DNA from: Syntrophaceae bacterium UBA4059
GTDB lineage: Bacteria > Desulfobacterota > Syntrophia > Syntrophales > Smithellaceae
Direction: 5' to 3'
NCBI GenBank assembly: GCA_002382045.1
Contig: DFZJ01000043.1
Coordinates: 1 to 7,106, forward strand
Length of the DNA stretch: 7,106 nt
The notes beneath the pieces were generated by a model that did no database searches, was not told the origin of the DNA, and saw nothing but the letters and a program-made list of their open reading frames with translations. The translations under genes were made by a program, and so were the position numbers. Shown here in pieces: positions 6,129 to 7,106 of this stretch. The first letter of the stretch is position 1. Each line of letters starts with the position of its first letter.

Positions 6129-7106
6129 AACTGTTATTAAAAGGCGCCCGGGTCATTGACCCGACTCAGAAAATAGACGGCCTGATGGATATTTTGATTG
6201 AAGAAGGAAAAATCACCGGTTGCAGCGCACATATTGAAGCCTCGCCGGATTTAGAAACCATCAACCTTACCGGAATGATTGCCGCACCCGGTTTAATCGA
6301 CATGCACACGCATCTGCGCGAACCGGGCCTGGAATATAAAGAAACCATTGCCACGGGTTCGGCCGCGGCCGTAGCCGGCGGTTTCACGTCGATTGCCTGC
6401 ATGCCCAACACCCAACCGGTTAACGACAATCGCTCCATCACCGAATTCATCCGCCGAAAGGCTGCCCAAGTAAATCTGGCCAATGTTTATCCTATCGGCG
6501 CGATCAGTATGGGATCGGACGGCAAACAATTAACGGAATTCTGGGACCTTCAGGAAGCGGGAATTATCGCTTTGTCCGACGACGGAAAACCCGTCATGGA
6601 TGCGGCTCTGATGCGCAGGGCGATGGAGTACGCCTGTTCCCTGAACCTGCCGGTTATTCAACACTGTGAAGACAAAAATCTTTCCGCAGGCGGCCTGATG
6701 AACGAAGGATATTATTCGACCATCCTCGGGCTGCCGGGTATTCCCGCCATTGCTGAAGATGTCATGGTGGCGCGCGATATTCTGATTGCCGAATATACGC
6801 GCACACGGATTCATATCGCGCATGTCAGCACGGCGGGAGCGGTGCGTCTGATTCGCGACGCTAAAGCAAGGGGCCTGAACGTAACGGCGGAAACCGCCCC
6901 GCATTACTTCACCTTAACCGATGCATCGCTTCAGGATTATAATACCAACCATAAAGTCAGTCCGCCGCTCCGCGGTCCGGCGGATGTGGCCGTCATTAAA
7001 GAAGGCCTCGCTGACGGCACACTCGACGCCATCGCCTGCGATCACGCGCCGCATGGCCGTACGGATAAAGAAGTGGAATTCGAATACGCACTAAACGGAA
7101 TCAGCG
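6125..7106 (+). CDS. pyrC: Dihydroorotase (class I type), 3' end beyond the window
   Basis: Step 3 of pyrimidine synthesis: cyclises carbamoyl-aspartate to dihydroorotate in the cytoplasm. The frame stays open to the window end, giving 327 complete codons of an expected 420-430. Metal and active-site residues of the class I (long) dihydroorotases are visible: HTHLREPG (H61, H63), the bridging aspartate in LSDDGKPV (D153), H180 in VIQHCED, H233 in IHIAHVST and catalytic D306 in IACDHAPHG. MPNTQPVND (93-101) is another family signature. The ATG at 6125 overlaps the pyrB stop (ATGA), with GGAGG (6114-6118) 6 bases upstream inside pyrB, so translation is probably coupled and the two proteins made in similar amounts. 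The enzyme looks catalytically intact, unlike the inactive pseudo-dihydroorotases that accompany some PyrB proteins. Confidence 0.96.

Overview
The window (about 50% GC, all genes tightly packed, no mobile elements or RNA genes seen) looks like core chromosome of a Gram-negative bacterium. The set secF / DUF456 / lepB, an Nramp-MgtE-like pair and a pyrR-pyrB-pyrC operon, together with the style of the proteins, suggests a Desulfobacterota (deltaproteobacterial, Syntrophus/Smithella-like) genome. That assignment is an impression from protein resemblance and is not proven.

Layout. (1) Positions 1-1736, + strand: the 3' part of secF, a small DUF456 membrane protein and a complete signal peptidase I (lepB). 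This is a protein-export cluster with gaps of 5 and 15 bases. (2) Positions 1763-4307, - strand: a two-gene operon. It encodes first a soluble protein built of PRC-barrel, MgtE N-domain and a CBS pair (the Mg2+-sensing half of MgtE without its channel), then an Nramp-family transporter whose metal-site motifs depart from the Mn/Fe type. It converges on lepB, and a putative terminator hairpin lies at the junction. (3) Positions 4308-4623: a divergent control region with promoters facing both ways and an elaborate pyr leader. (4) Positions 4624-7106, + strand: pyrR, pyrB and pyrC (the last cut by the window end), covering regulation and steps 2 and 3 of de novo UMP synthesis.

The most interesting element is the pyr leader (about 4413-4623). 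It holds a hairpin that matches the Bacillus PyrR-binding loop as I remember it, with stem changes that keep pairing. It also holds a strong intrinsic terminator and a 23-codon leader reading frame with its own ribosome-binding site. The 3' arm of the PyrR hairpin contains that ribosome-binding site, and the leader frame runs straight through the terminator stem and U-tract. This suggests a hybrid switch: UMP-loaded PyrR would hide the leader ribosome site so the terminator forms; without it, a ribosome translating the leader would keep the terminator open. The same segments can also form a plain RNA antiterminator, so the leader may combine PyrR attenuation with translation-coupled attenuation.

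The second notable point is the pairing of a channel-less MgtE-type sensor with an Nramp carrying NRMT-like substitutions. It suggests a Mg2+ (or other divalent metal) uptake system whose sensor and transporter are separate proteins.
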